NCBI RefSeq assembly: GCF_036370855.1
Contig: NC_088100.1
Span: forward strand, 108,234,387 to 108,298,386
DNA length: 64,000 bases
Reading direction: 5' to 3'
From: Dromaius novaehollandiae
Lineage: Eukaryota > Chordata > Aves > Casuariiformes > Dromaiidae
Below are positions 29,962-42,489 of the stretch, in pieces. Numbering within the stretch: the stretch's first letter is position 1; each line of letters opens with the position of its first letter. Position numbers and translations under genes: made by a program. Under the pieces are notes generated by a model that was not told the origin of the DNA, made no database searches, and saw only the letters and a list, made by a program, of their open reading frames with translations.

Positions 29962-30013
29962 ATGGCTGGCACCGCCAGGGTACTCCACCGGGTGTGTTCT
30001 ACACCCGGGGGAG
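29962..30013 (+). CDS. Unnamed gene, exon 1 (start codon)
   Basis: ATG at 29962 opens MAGTARVLHRVCSTPGG. The exon ends in phase 1 at GGAG|GTGCGT, a good donor. The first base of a glycine codon (G) is completed by GT at the start of exon 2. The start context has G at +4 but not a purine at -3. The first upstream donor-like site (GCGG|GTAAAG at 29950) would remove this ATG if used. Confidence 0.5.
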
Positions 30014-30020
30014 GTGCGTA

Positions 30021-32864
30021 TGTGCCTTGCGAGGGGGACAGAGCCCTGGGTGCGGTGCATGGACTCCTGGTATAATAACGGAGAAGTGCCCACCCACTAG
30101 CAGTTACGCAGCCAGCAAACCAGCAGAAAATCCAGAGGCCTGGCAGTAAATGGGCATTTTTATCCGTTCAGGATTTAATCATTAATTTTCCCTTTGAGTT
30201 ACATGCTTAAGTCAGTTTGGAGTGTTTTTACTTTTTTTTTTCAGAAAACACAGTTTAAGGAGAAGAGATGGTGAATTCCAGTCTTTCTTCTTACAAATGA
30301 ATGGAATCGTTTCTCTCTCTGCCAGGATTAGGTCTGAAAATCACCAATAAACAGACACCCCAAGTTTCTAGGGAGTTTTACTGCTGGTAGCTTCAGGTGT
30401 TTGCCCTGTTAGGTGGTATGTCCATATGGAAACCTTGTCTTGTACAGAGATAAACTAAAGTAAACAGAAGGAGCAAGAAACTGTCTAGATACAGTTTCTG
30501 CATTATGAGAAAAAGAGACTGGAAAGACTAAGTATCCAAAAATAAGTAAATTACTATGCGTAATATTCATGTTTAGTATTACGTTTGTATGAAATGTAGA
30601 ATATTCACAATTTTCTCCAGTAATTTGCTCTGTATTGTGGACAGAGCTGTCTTGTTTTTACTGTTATAATCCTATTGTGGGTTGTCTTATTCATGTAAGA
30701 TACATATTCAGCAATCTGAAAAAGAGACATTTAATACCAGTTCACCCAGCCCTGGAACATACCCATCCTTCCCTCAGAGGTTGTAGCGGCTTGCTGCACC
30801 AGTCATATGTGAGTTAAATGGCCCAGAAAGAGGGCTTCCGTACTTGCTTCTTACGGAGACCAGAAATTCAGGGGCTTTGTAGCTCTGTGCAGACCTTTGC
30901 CTGGGGCTAAATCTCTGAGGAGCCAGGAGCATCGAGTAACTGTCTGCATAGCATCACCTAAGATGGTCGGAGAAGGGGCTGCAGAGAGGAAAACAGGGAT
31001 GGTCAGGATTCAAGAATGGCTGCTTTATTTCAGGAAGGAGGAGCATTTCTTTCAAAAAAAACTTCACATAATAAAATTCACCTTTCTGCTTTTCCAGTTC
31101 ACTGTTGTATCCAAAGTTTTCCCAATAATTCAGAAAAATGATAATAGGGCTACATTAGCTAATCATTTCTTCACAGTGACCCTTTGCACTGCATTCAGTT
31201 TTGTTTCCAGCAGTTACCTGTCAAATCATTCATCAGTCACACACCAAAGTACACGTCTTGCTTTGTCCAAATGTATACAGCCATTGAAATGATTGTTTGT
31301 TGTTGCTAAGCACTCAGTCAGTTACTGCAAAAGCCTATTTCAAAAGGAATGATAACTGAAAATAGACAACAGCAAATATATTCTTGCTGGCAGCTAAAAT
31401 TTGTGGGGAAAAAAAACACTCGAAGAGAAATGTTATAAAGCTCCCTCATTTGGGATTTCTGAAGCATACTTTTCAACAAGCTCTGAGACTGTTTGATAAA
31501 CTGTTTGATGTGTAACTAACGCACTGACTGGCTGAAAAGGCAGTTACCTCTGTATCCTGATCTTTGCGATTTAAAATCTGTTGGGACTCTTTTACTTCTG
31601 GTTGCTAAGACTGAACTTTCCAGAAAAGGCAACAGAGGTTTCATAGCACAAGTCCTTTGTCTTTGGAATTAATTTCCCTTTGGTAATATGCCAGATCTTC
31701 AGGACTGCACCTATGGCAGAACCGTGTAAAATATTTTCTGTTTCAATGGTCCTTGAGGAATGTACTTGCAAAGACTTTTAACACTGTTATTTACGCTATA
31801 CTTTAACCCTTGTTGAAGTCCATTCTGCATATAATTTGAATGCTTTTAAAAGCTATTTGAACTATTTGAAATACAGAACGAGTCTAGCATTTTCATGAGT
31901 GCCTTTTTTTCTACCTCCCACTCACTTAGTTAAATCAACTTAGGGACTTTGAAAATTCCAGTAGACCCTTAGCGCTTTTTAAGAAATATATAATTGTTAA
32001 ATCAGCTCTCCTCCCCCTCACCCCCTAAGGTAGCTGTATAGAAAATGTGTTTAAAATAATTGAATTTTTATTTAATTTTTAGCACAAACTCTTAAGGACT
32101 TGAGATACTTCATTTTCTTATATTTTATTGTTACAGTATTTGTTTTCAGAAGTGCCTTGTACTGTCCCTAATTAAACAAACTATGCTTCTTGTTTTAGGA
32201 GCAAATAGTTTAATATTGAGCACCAGTTCTGGTGCAATAATGCTTATCCTGAAAGATTTGTAGGATTAGCAGCATTAATAATAAAGCAATACACTGTCGC
32301 TGAATGTCAAAGCATTTAGCTGCATTGTAATCAGGAAATAATATTTGCACTTTAGATAAGTAGTTCAATAAAACAGTCTTAAGTGTAATATTTTGTTACC
32401 TGTGGCATTGTCCATTATTTTTCTGTTCTTAAACACTGTATATTTAAGTGCTGAGTGTTGTTACACCTTTGATAAACATGAATCTGCAAAAAATGCACAC
32501 ATCAGTTATGTACCATATGATCCGAATTCCTCATTCTCTAATGTATGTAATGATGTCATGTAGAAGAATATGTTACTGGTCTAGTTGCAGAGAACTTAAA
32601 TGGAATAATAATAAATAGAAGACATGATGAAGTTTTGGTTCTCACATATCCTGCAAATCTCACTTAGCCATAGGAGTGATCAAGATATGATTCAGAACTT
32701 CATCATTTATCTCACATAATTAGATATGTAGTTTTATCTACCCAGCATGTGAGTAGTTATTTATACTATTGTCTTATTGTTATTTTACTTCTATCATCAA
32801 GAAAATGCTGATAAAATGTACGAGCATTTTGTCTGCCTCTAAGCTGTTCTCCTTTCCCCATCAG
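30021..32864. other. Intron 1 of the unnamed plus-strand gene
   Basis: AT-rich, no recognised repeat. An open frame at 30897-31292 on the plus strand shows no recognisable protein. GTTGCTAAG half-sites near 31304 and 31596 are isolated. Confidence 0.4.
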
Positions 32865-32908
32865 GTCACATACTGGATTTAGGTCATCCCACTGATGATG
32901 CTGCCACA
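32865..32908 (+). CDS. Unnamed gene, exon 2
   Basis: A strong acceptor (ctgttctcctttccccatcag|GT) is followed by two bases completing a glycine codon, then 14 codons, HILDLGHPTDDAAT. It leaves in phase 0 at ACA|GTGAGC. The same frame stays open past that donor for 26 more codons to a TGA at 32987-32989, so an alternative terminal exon is possible. The short length makes this exon depend on the phase match with exons 1 and 3. Confidence 0.5.
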
Positions 32909-33520
32909 GTGAGCCACATGCAGGCAGGACCTTTGCCTCCTGGAAGAGACATTACCTCTGACATTCATACTCTTTATGCAGCTTCATGAGGGCAAAGGGA
33001 AGAATAGCTTTCAAGAAGCCATGTGTTACTTTACCCACATACATGCAAATCCACTTGTACTGGAAGCCTGAGTGAAAGATCTTTATTCAGCTATGCCGAA
33101 ACAATTTTAATCGTCTCATATTACTTTATTTTTGTCTGCTTTGAAACATGAGAATGTGGAAAAATTTTGTTAACTGGTGGCTGTGTGTCTCTAGTAAGTC
33201 TTCCAGTGAATTATGAATTCCCTAGCAGTCCTCAATCCCTGCTTTAGTTTAGCTGCAAAATATCTTTTCAAAGCATGATCTGTTGCTTCTCTGTATAGTT
33301 CCCAAACATGAAACAAACAAGAAGCCTCAAGGGGATTCACACATAGTTTAAAGGGATTGTAACTAGTACTTATACACAAGGTATTCGTCTGTCTTTCCAA
33401 TTTACCGTATATAACACTATAAATTTTAAAAAATATCTATCTCAGGTAACAGAAATATTCTGGCTACTGGAGACATCACGTGAAAGTGAGATAGAACATT
33501 CCCATGGTATGGTTTGCTAC

Positions 33521-33619
33521 CACCTAGCTTGTCACATAAATCAGTATTTGAATAATTATATTTGGATATCACCTAGCTTGTTACATAAATCAGTATTTGA
33601 ATAATTATAGTTGGATATC
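33521..33619. repeat. 49-bp tandem duplication
   Basis: Two copies of a 49-bp unit beginning cacctagctt (33521 and 33570) differ at about two positions. This is a recent local duplication in an intron of the unnamed gene. Confidence 0.9.
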
Positions 33620-35944
33620 TAGGTTTGAAGTGGCACATTCTTGTCTCTATATCATGAATGAACAGTTTTCTGGATTTGTTTGTTTTGTTTTGGTGATGTA
33701 TAAGTAACACAGTTAAAGAATCATCTGACTTGACTATCTGTATCACACTTAAATTCGAACCTATACTTGTTTTCAATTCAGCCTTCTCTTAATCCAGTAA
33801 AAATATGTTACGAAAGTGTTTTTTCTTGTTGAGTTCACATTCTAATCTCATATATATTCTAATCATTAACCTGGAATATTTGGTGTCTTCATCATTTCTC
33901 ATCTCAGTTATCCAATGGAATAATGTCCATGTGATCTCAGCTTTCTTTTTAAGAAATGTTCTGTTGCATTATATCATTCATAAAAAAATATTAAACCAAA
34001 TTTTTGTATGTGTAACCAATTTACTTGCACTGTCTTAGATGCACAGTATATCCATGTATTCATCATTTTTTGTCTGTGAGTTTCTGAAAAGCTCACCACA
34101 GTTCTATCTAAATGCAAAGGAAATTGCTTACTGCAAAAGGCTGTCTGAAGACGCACTTAATTTTACTTGCTCTTTCATACACGAAGATGTTTTTATATGA
34201 TAAATTACTTAGCAGAAGCTATTTTACATCTTCGTATTATTCTTACATGTAGAACTATGATGAATTCATTTTCACTTTCCATTCATTTAAATTATTACTA
34301 GTCTTTAGCCTTTGAAGTGATATTTGTAACTTCTTCTTTAATCATATTTTATCCATTTGCTTCTTTTAAAATAATGGTTGTCATCAGTATCTTTGTATGT
34401 TGCAAAATAACTATTGGAATATCAAAATTATTTAATTGTTCCTACAAAGAACAGAATCTAAAAGCAAAAATCACCACACAGGCTGGTCATACTACATTAA
34501 TACGAATATACTACTTCATGTGGTGCTTTTGAGGTGCTTTCATTGGCAGTGGGGACACATCTACATATGTTTTCTTCTAACATTACTTCAAGAATCTTAA
34601 CTTGTATGTTTTAATACTGGTTTTCTTTCTCTAAGTCACTTAACTTGTGCTTGAAAACTGCCAGTCATAAGTCTTTCTACTCACTGGTCTCCCAACAGCT
34701 GTACTACCCATAACTATACAGTTCTGTCGATGAAAAGAAAGCCCTCTACCCACTCAGCAAGGACATAATATAAAGGACATATAATTATAAGGACATAAAA
34801 TAAAATAATTTCGGGTCTCTAGTTGCATGTCTGTCACCTTCCTGTGAGTACCAGTGGCCAAGCTGAACTTTGTATTTCATCCTTCAGTAAAAAGTTGGCA
34901 TGTTCTTTTCTTGTTTTTTATATGTTTTTATGTTTTTTAACATTGGCAAAGTGTGTGTGTGGGGGGGCCTTAAGCAAGACACATTGTTTTACTAAACAGC
35001 ATACCCTCACTTTTAAAAAAGATGACTCACTATAAAATGTATTATTACTGTAGCAACTAAGTACACTAGTCATGAACCAACATCCCAAAAAACAGTAGAA
35101 AACCTTAAAGCGAAACATGTGAAACTACAAGTTCAGTCTCACCTATTTTTCTAGAATCTGTGTTTACAAAGATTTTGTGAAAAACATTTTGGGAGGTGAA
35201 TAAATTATCTTTTCATGGTGAGGGATCATTTTTGGTTTAAAAAAGAAAATTATTCACTTTCTGTTAGGATACATCATGTTGATGAAAATCTTCCTCAATA
35301 CTGCAACCTACTGTTCATTGGCAGTACATCATTAAATATCACTGATGCTTTCATGTTTTCTCCTTATTATTAATACTGTAAAAATCTAACTGAATGTATT
35401 TCTTGATATAGAGCCCTAATAAAACAAGCTTTATTTTAGGTTAGCAACTATAATGAACACGCATGGAATTCTGGAATTCCCGGTGTCACAAATGTGAGGA
35501 AGGCTGGGAGGGAAAAATACAAAGACAGAACAGAAACCTCACTAAAAAGGGGCATTCATGTTCAAAAAGAGTGATCTGAATGTATTTCCAACTTAACACA
35601 ACTCTCATAAAAATAAATACTTTGAAATATATTTAAGAACATAATGAAAAGATATATAATACTTTGTAACAGCAACACCATTTTTCCTCCTCATTTTGGG
35701 CAAGGAGCCTGTTAGCCTACCCTGGGGCATATATCCCATGACACGTACTTTTCCCTTCAAATGTAAAAAGAAACTATTTGTGTGGCATCAGAGGTTAGGT
35801 ATTACTTTTCAAATAATAGATGCCTTTGCTACTCCAAAGTGTTACAGTCTTCATAAATGCTTAAGAAAGCAATATTTTAAAGCTCTTTGCCTAAGCAATA
35901 AAACAGTTAAGCATTTAATCCAACACTTCACTTTCTTCTTGCAG

Positions 35945-36090
35945 GATTTGCAGGAAGGCAAAGTGAAGGATGCCCAGACTCAGCAGCTCCTTTCATTGCC
36001 AATGTCTGCAGTGGACAGGAGAGAGAAGGCGGCCAAGTCCCATATTCAGATGGGACAACAGCTCTTAGCCAGCGCACCCCACTAGGTCGA
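35945..36090 (+). CDS. Unnamed gene, exon 3, with in-frame TAG
   Basis: The acceptor is tttcttcttgcag| and the donor is a perfect GTAAGT (36091). In phase 0 from exon 2 it encodes DLQEGKVKDAQTQQLLSLP, then MSAVDRREKAAKSHIQMGQQ, then LLASAPH. TAG follows at 36083-36085, then GTC GA in phase 2. The stop lies only eight bases from the exon end, so nonsense-mediated decay might be expected if the downstream introns are spliced. Changing one base would keep the frame open into exon 4. A second frame through this exon is also open, but it dies at a TGA shortly after entering the last exon. Confidence 0.6.
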
Positions 36091-36099
36091 GTAAGTATT

Positions 36100-39000
36100 T
36101 CCAGAACTGGATTCAGCTGGGCCGCTGAGCCTTCAATTTAGCGGCAGAAAAGTAGTGTCAGTTGGAAATGTGAGCAGCGCTAGGGAGCCCAGCACGCAGG
36201 CCCTGCCGAGTGCTTGGCAGAAAGGGAGGGACCCAGCTAAGGTGTCTGTGTTTTCTACACAGATGCAAGGATGGGTTCCTGTTTACTGGGCAGCACAATT
36301 TATTTCCAGTGTAATTCAGTAACTTTAGTTACAGGGTGTAGAAACAGGGAGCTGTAAGAACCCAGTTACAGTGATCCTGAATATCATGGAGTTTTACTAT
36401 TGCGCATGTTGCTTGCATGGACTAAATGAGAATAAGCCATGATGGTAATGAGAAAAACTTTGGCCCCTTTTTACACCTGTAGCTTGGGCACTGCATCCAC
36501 ATTTAAGAAAAATGTGTTCTGATTTGTTTTTTTGTAATCTATATGGTATTATCTATTCCAACAGTATATAGGCAACAACAAATAGAAGGTGCAAATAACA
36601 AACATATTTACAGTATTGGATGTAGTTTGTAGATCATATTGTTCCTAGTTTTTTAATGCCTCTGTGATGGTATTAACACAAGAGAAAACATTAGCTGTCT
36701 GACAGAAGCTGTGCCCACGTACATGTGGAGGAGCTACATGCTCATGAGGAAGGCTACGTAAAGCAGAACATCAGAGGAGGGATTTTGCTGTTTGTCTTTT
36801 GTTAATATTTTCCAAGGTCTAAAGACCACAGTTAAGAGCAAGCATGCACAAACACAGACACCCAGCCAGCCACTATCTTTTGCATGTGAATATTTTCCAA
36901 GTTTTAACTCCTATGAGAGCTTGTGCTTACATCTTGCTCAGCTGGATGACCTTTTTTTATTTATTCTTGCCTCTGTTGCGTTGTCATTATTAGATGAAAT
37001 ATGACTAATATAGCATCCTGTATGAGTATTACTTGAATGACATCCATCATATTCACCCTCTGCTGAGGGTGACCATTCACTGCTTCTGCTGCTTGTTTCT
37101 TTTTTAAAAGCATGTCTTGTATAGGAGATACTGAAAAACACCACTTCTCAAATTAACTCCAATCTCTGTGATACATTCTGCCCACTCTATACATATCTAC
37201 GAGCTGTGATTAACAATAAACACTGAGATTTTCCCTCCGAGAAACATGTGTGTTGTGTCCTAGATCTTTGCCACACAAAGTACCATTTTATAACTCATAT
37301 TTTATGGATGAATGTACAGCAGAAGCACTGAGAATGCTTATTAATTGGTCTTTCAAAATGGGTAATATTTATTTGAGCTGTAAATAATTTTTAAAATTAT
37401 ATAAGACCCATGAGAACTTGGGGATTGGGAGCTGGGCAGGGATCAAAGGCAGGAATTGTGATCTAGTTCTGTTTATTTGTTGCCTGGCATTACATTAATC
37501 CAATCCTGATTAATGCATCTCAGTGATTTTACATTTTAACTACAAAATAATAATGGGGGAATTGGCTCTAAGCTCTTATGCCTTGTTGGCGGAAATACTG
37601 ATTTGCATTGACTAAATGCTGAGCCTAGGATCTGGCCCGAGATAGCATTAGAAAAAGAAGAAGAAAAAAAAAAGGAGTCTTTTCCACTCTCAAATGTGAA
37701 GCAAGCTTGTTTCTGAAACATCAGACATACCGCATTCTTTCAAACCCTAACCTGAAGAGAAAGCCCTTCTAACCATCCATAATATATTATTTGTTTTGTT
37801 AAATATGTAAGTGCAGTCCAGGACCACCACATAGACCTGATCAATGGAAGTCATCTGTTACAGACTGCTGTGCTCGGCCCTCCTCAGGACCCAGAAGCAT
37901 GGACTAGACTGGCCGGGGTGGTCCTTGGAGCCCCACGGAGCTGCTGGAGCCACCCGGGCAAGCAAACTGCAGCTACAGGGCCTCTGCATTGCTGGAACGG
38001 TGTCATGCACTCTTTCACCTCGCACCTCAAGGCTCTCCCAATGAGCCTGTGATTTCCAGGTCATCTCTAGGGGGTTACTGCCAGCCTTTATCCAGGCATA
38101 CATTTAGGGCTGTCTTTCTGTAGTCTCTCCATGGCCATTCAGTGATCACCCAACATTACAGAAATCTTCATCTTCTCCCAGAAACTACTCCTCTCATTTT
38201 TCCCTATCCCAGCAAGAATGATGCTGTCCCTCGCCTTTCAGCCAACTATCCTGGCTGTCACACTTGACTCAGCTTCCTTCCTGTGATGATTCACCCTAAA
38301 CATGTCTAAATATTGCCACAATTTTACATAATTGTTTTAAAATCTGTGTTTTCTTTTCCAGGTTAAGAGAACTTCCATGCACCTCTTCAATCTCTTGAGA
38401 ATTATCTTTTGCAAGCTTTTCCCACAGTTTTATTCAGAAGACAATTGCTAAGCTAGTTACCTTGCCTTTTGTTGACCATGAGGGTATGGAAAGAATGACT
38501 GGGCTTCAAAGACAACAGTCTCTGTGGAAAAGACAGTATGGTCTGGTTCCAGGTTATATTTGGTCTGTAGAACCAGAGGAAATACAGTATGTATTTCCTT
38601 TAGTTCTTCCATCTATTATTCCACAACAAGCATCGTACAATTTTGGCCCTCTTTCCCCATTACTTCTGTGCTTTGAAATAAAGAAATGAACAAGCAGAAA
38701 TGAACAGCAGTGTTTTTGGTCACAACTTTTCTTCTTTAATTCTCTACATGCAGTATGGAGGTAGCAGGAGAAGTGTCAGCTGAAAGTGCAAGGAACATGA
38801 ACTTTGTGCATTACACACTTTACTTAGGGGATCTAGGTTCTCTGTTTAGTGTCACTGTTAGTCACCGCTGACTCACCAATATCACAGAAAGCTTGCTTCT
38901 GTTTTCCTGTATGTTAAGATCTAAAAAATAAAATTCTACTGTGCATGCCTCCTTTTTCCTGGACTAGGTGATTTGCCAATGTTTGATCTTGCTTGAGGTG

Positions 39001-41770
39001 TTCTAAATTGCAATGGTTACAGGTGCAAATATCTTCCATGAGAACAATTTCATCTGCTTTATGTAAAGCATTGAATAAACCAGAATTATCAAATGTGAAA
39101 AATGATATAACAGACTCCTGTCATTCCAGATCCTTGTAACAAAGCTGTTTACTACCTCAAAGCTTTTTGAATTTCACACACATGGTGTGATTCACAGTCC
39201 ATTTCTGAGCATCTTTCTCTCTATTTCACTGTGATTTGAGCATGCCAGGGTCTCCAAGGCATAGACTTAAAATTTATGATGGAATTCAATTTTTTTTTGG
39301 TATTGAAAAACAAGAAAGTTTTTAATGTTATTATTTGCCTAGTTTTCCAAGATGCTTTCTCTGCGCTGTTTGGAACTAGTACAAACTTTCAATTTATTTC
39401 TAGTGTAAAAATATAAAGAAAAGGTAAAAATATGAAAAAGGTTTATTTTGGACCACGCTTGAAATACATTTTCCTCCTGTTTACTGTATTATATAGAACA
39501 GCCATTTAAAAAAATAGGGATTCATGTGAATAATCATCATAAATGTTTTTTCTCCATTTCCATAAGCCTCAAGTGTACAGAATATAACCTTGTTAGAGAT
39601 GAACAGCCGATTTAGATTAAAGACCATTAGGTGAGCACACAAATAATGCTCGATTGTTCAGGTGGTACTGGAGCTTTCATAGCTAAGACTGTCACTGGAT
39701 AGGGTGACCTCTGATGGATAATGCTGGTACTCTGTGAAAAATAGATATTTTTCTCAGTTAGGTGAGGGAATAAAATAAAAGCAGTATTAATAAGAGACTA
39801 GTAACAAAATTCGTATTAAGCCTAGATAATTTCTACATTTATAACATAATGACCACCACAGCACATCAAGCAACAACTAAAGATTATTATGTGAAAATCC
39901 TGATACAATTTAAATGCTACTTTCAAGTATAGAACAATGGATGCAGTTAAACTGTACCCTAGATTGGATGCTCGCAGTCACCAGGCTAATCAGCATGCTG
40001 AGTTAAAAAGCAAGGAAGGGTTCATTATGAAACATGCATTACGCATCAAATCTTTCATTTCATATTTACAGAACAGGTCGATATTTTATCACAAAGTAGA
40101 CCACTGTAAGTGTTGTGGCCGCATGTGCTGGGAATGCGCCAGGGTGCTGCGCCCGGGCAGTGCAGCCCGGCCCCCAGCAGGCAGCTGCTCAGGGTGCGCA
40201 CGGCAGGCTGCAGTATGACACACTGCAGATGTGATCACATGTGCGTCCCTCAGCTACGTGGCTGCCTCGGCTACAGTAAGCGACTCACGCGTTGGGCGAT
40301 GGTGCGCGCAGCTAATCTAGATTTGCTCCTAGAGCATTAGCGCATGCTATAATTCATCTCATCCCCAGAAGGCTGGTGTTCGAGTGCAGAGCAGCAAAGG
40401 GCACAAGCTGAATTAAGAGCAAGAACTCTATGCTTTTTGCATTTAATTAATTCCTATACATTGTAACACATTTCTCTTTATTGTCATTCTTTGTCCCCTA
40501 TAGTAAAGCATTTACAGTCCTGCACTGTGATTTTGTTTCATGCCTCACTTACCTTATTTGTACTTTAATCTTGTTTAATATCCCTTGAAACAAAAAGCAA
40601 TAATCCACTAGAACCAGAGTATTCTTTATATTGCCATCACAAGGCTAGAGAAAAATACTAGACAACATGGGCTAAGTTACAGAAAGTGGTAAGGTAGCAA
40701 ACATTATAAAGCCTCAAGCACTCAAAACTGACTCCTCACCTAGGTCCTGACCACGCATAAGAGAGCTGCTAAATATGGGCACAGTCACTGCAGTCACTGC
40801 AGCTGAGAAGATAGCCCCAACTTTTTGCATCGCATGTTACCTGTTGTAGCAGGAGGAGATGCATTGTGTTCTTCATACAAAGTTAAGGAATTCAGTAAAA
40901 GATGGAGAAACTGAACCCAGCCTTAACTATGTTCATTCATATCATACCAAATGAATCAGACAGACTTGTTAAAAAATTATTATAATGCTAGCCAAAAAAA
41001 AAGTGCTTGAAGGAGAGAAGGGTTTTTCCTCTGGTATTTCAGTGAGAGATATAATAACCCAAGCGATTACAAGTGAAAATGAATAATTCCACAGAACAGA
41101 TTGTTCTGTTATTTAGACCTCATTAAAGACATTAAGTGCAAAAATGAATTAAAGGATTGTCCCTTCCACAGGATTTTGCTCAGTGAGTTAAGTCAACTTG
41201 TGGCTAATGTTTTGTTTTTCAACATATAGAGACTATGCTTTCTTATCCTTTATTTAAAGAAAAAAATATTTGTTTATAGCTTGATAAGGCAGAAAATGAA
41301 GTTTTGAAAATACGTGCGTGTTGTGATATGCATGTGTTAAATTATAGAAAACTGAGTTAGGCTCAACGAGGTAGATGCAAACTACTTGTGCTTAACCAAG
41401 CGTTAGTTTGTGCAAGAAGAAATAAAAGCACTAAGACTATTTTTTTAAAAAAAAGATGCTAAATCTTCTTTAATCAAAAACTACACTGGTGTAGAACACA
41501 TTAAATCAGAGAGAACATGATTTTTTACTGCACATCATCAGCTTTGAGTCTTACAGTTAACTTAAAGAGCTATCACACATGTCATTATGGCTATTGTTTA
41601 TGTTCTGCGTGGTAAAATACTACAAAAATTGTCAACTTCATTTGACATCTAGGATTGAAAAAATGCTCCAAAGCATCATTCACATTATTTATGGTATATA
41701 AAGGACTTGCAGATGTTACCTATTTATTCTGAGGGTTATTCATTATAAATCTATTTGCTGATCTGAATTT
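36100..41770. other. Intron 3 of the unnamed gene; includes a GC-rich patch and an ORF with AATAAA
   Basis: Mostly AT-rich. A CpG-containing patch lies at about 40110-40340. An open frame at 38462-38689, overlapping an AATAAA at about 38677, could mark a non-coding transcript end. A moderately GC-rich stretch lies at 37844-38100. None of these shows a recognisable protein. Confidence 0.4.
40110..40340. other. Isolated GC-rich, CpG-containing patch
   Basis: About 230 bases with many CpGs (gtgctgcgcccgggcagtgc and cactcacgcg-like pieces) stand out in AT-rich intron DNA. It could be a small regulatory island, an alternative promoter or an old retroposed RNA. Just downstream, ggtgttcgagtgc resembles a pol III B box, but no tRNA fold was found. 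Confidence 0.35.
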
Positions 41771-42403
41771 CAGTGAGGTGCTGTGCTGGAATAAGTGTCC
41801 ATTTGCATGGGACAGACTGTGGAGCGAGGGACATATCAGAATGATATTGCTACTACTAAAGTAAGTTTTATCACAGAAAGCATGGTCATGTCTCATTGAT
41901 GAAGTTACCTGAGATCCTTAAGGAAGGTGAAAAGTACTTCAGCATTTCCTTGTGAAGCATTAGTTTCACATGCCTTGCAAACTAACAATGAATTAAAATT
42001 GGCAAGCCACACTATCCATATGTGCTGAAAAATGATTACCACCTAATGCAGAGAACATGTGCCAATACAGTCATTTCCATGATATATTTTAAATGGAGGA
42101 CAAACAAAAACAAACAAAATAATAAAATAAACATCCCAGAAAAGGGATTCTTAAAATCAGACATTAAGGCCTATCATCTCCCCCTCCTCCCCAACAGAGT
42201 AGACAGTCATTTAAATATAAGTGAACAACTGCATCAACACTTCAGATCTTTCTTTTCCATAAATTGGGCAAAAAAGCTTGAAATACCAAAGTTTAGATGA
42301 GTGTTAATATTTTCTGTAGACCTTGGAATTTATAGACCTTCAGAAATTTCTTCAGGTGTGGAAACCATGTTTCTCGTTTATAATTTTTGCATGGTCTCTG
42401 AAG

Positions 42404-42458
42404 GGACGCTGCAAGGGACTTCTACTGGGACAACCCTGCAGCGATGGCTGGGAAGAAG
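42404..42458 (+). CDS. Unnamed gene, exon 4
   Basis: From tctctgaag| the first base completes a glutamate codon begun in exon 3, then DAARDFYWDNPAAMAGKK follows, ending in phase 0 at AAG|GTGAGC. A second usable donor at AAG|GTAACT (42488/42489) would add ten codons (VSCICYHSIK), also in phase 0. The peptide has strongly protein-like composition. Confidence 0.55.
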
Positions 42459-42489
42459 GTGAGCTGTATCTGTTACCACAGCATCAAGG

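Larger units (their letters stand above)
28790..30020. promoter_or_regulatory. CpG island, probable bidirectional promoter of EML6 (-) and an unnamed plus-strand gene
   Basis: GC content and CpG density jump sharply at about 28.8 kb and fall after about 30.0 kb, in contrast to AT-rich flanks. The core (about 29.0-29.9 kb) holds many GGGCGG/GGGGCGTGG (Sp/KLF-like) boxes, a ZNF143-type box at 29550 and an X-box-like site at 29598. It also holds an exact 22-bp duplication at 29645 and a (GC)7 run at 29765. I saw no TATA box in it. EML6 lies 1.3 kb away on the minus strand and an ATG with a good donor lies at 29962 on the plus strand, so divergent transcription is the simplest reading. The long open frames here are a side effect of GC-rich sequence. 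Confidence 0.8.

Noticed and set aside
29258..29962. 234- and 182-codon plus-strand open frames in the CpG island
   Set aside because: Same compositional artefact; several frames are open at once and none resembles a protein.
38462..38689. 75-codon plus-strand open frame overlapping AATAAA
   Set aside because: No recognisable domain and no phase link to the other candidate exons; kept only as a possible non-coding transcript end.
40250..40400. tRNA or tRNA-derived SINE
   Set aside because: A B-box-like word exists, but I could not pair an acceptor stem or anticodon arm.
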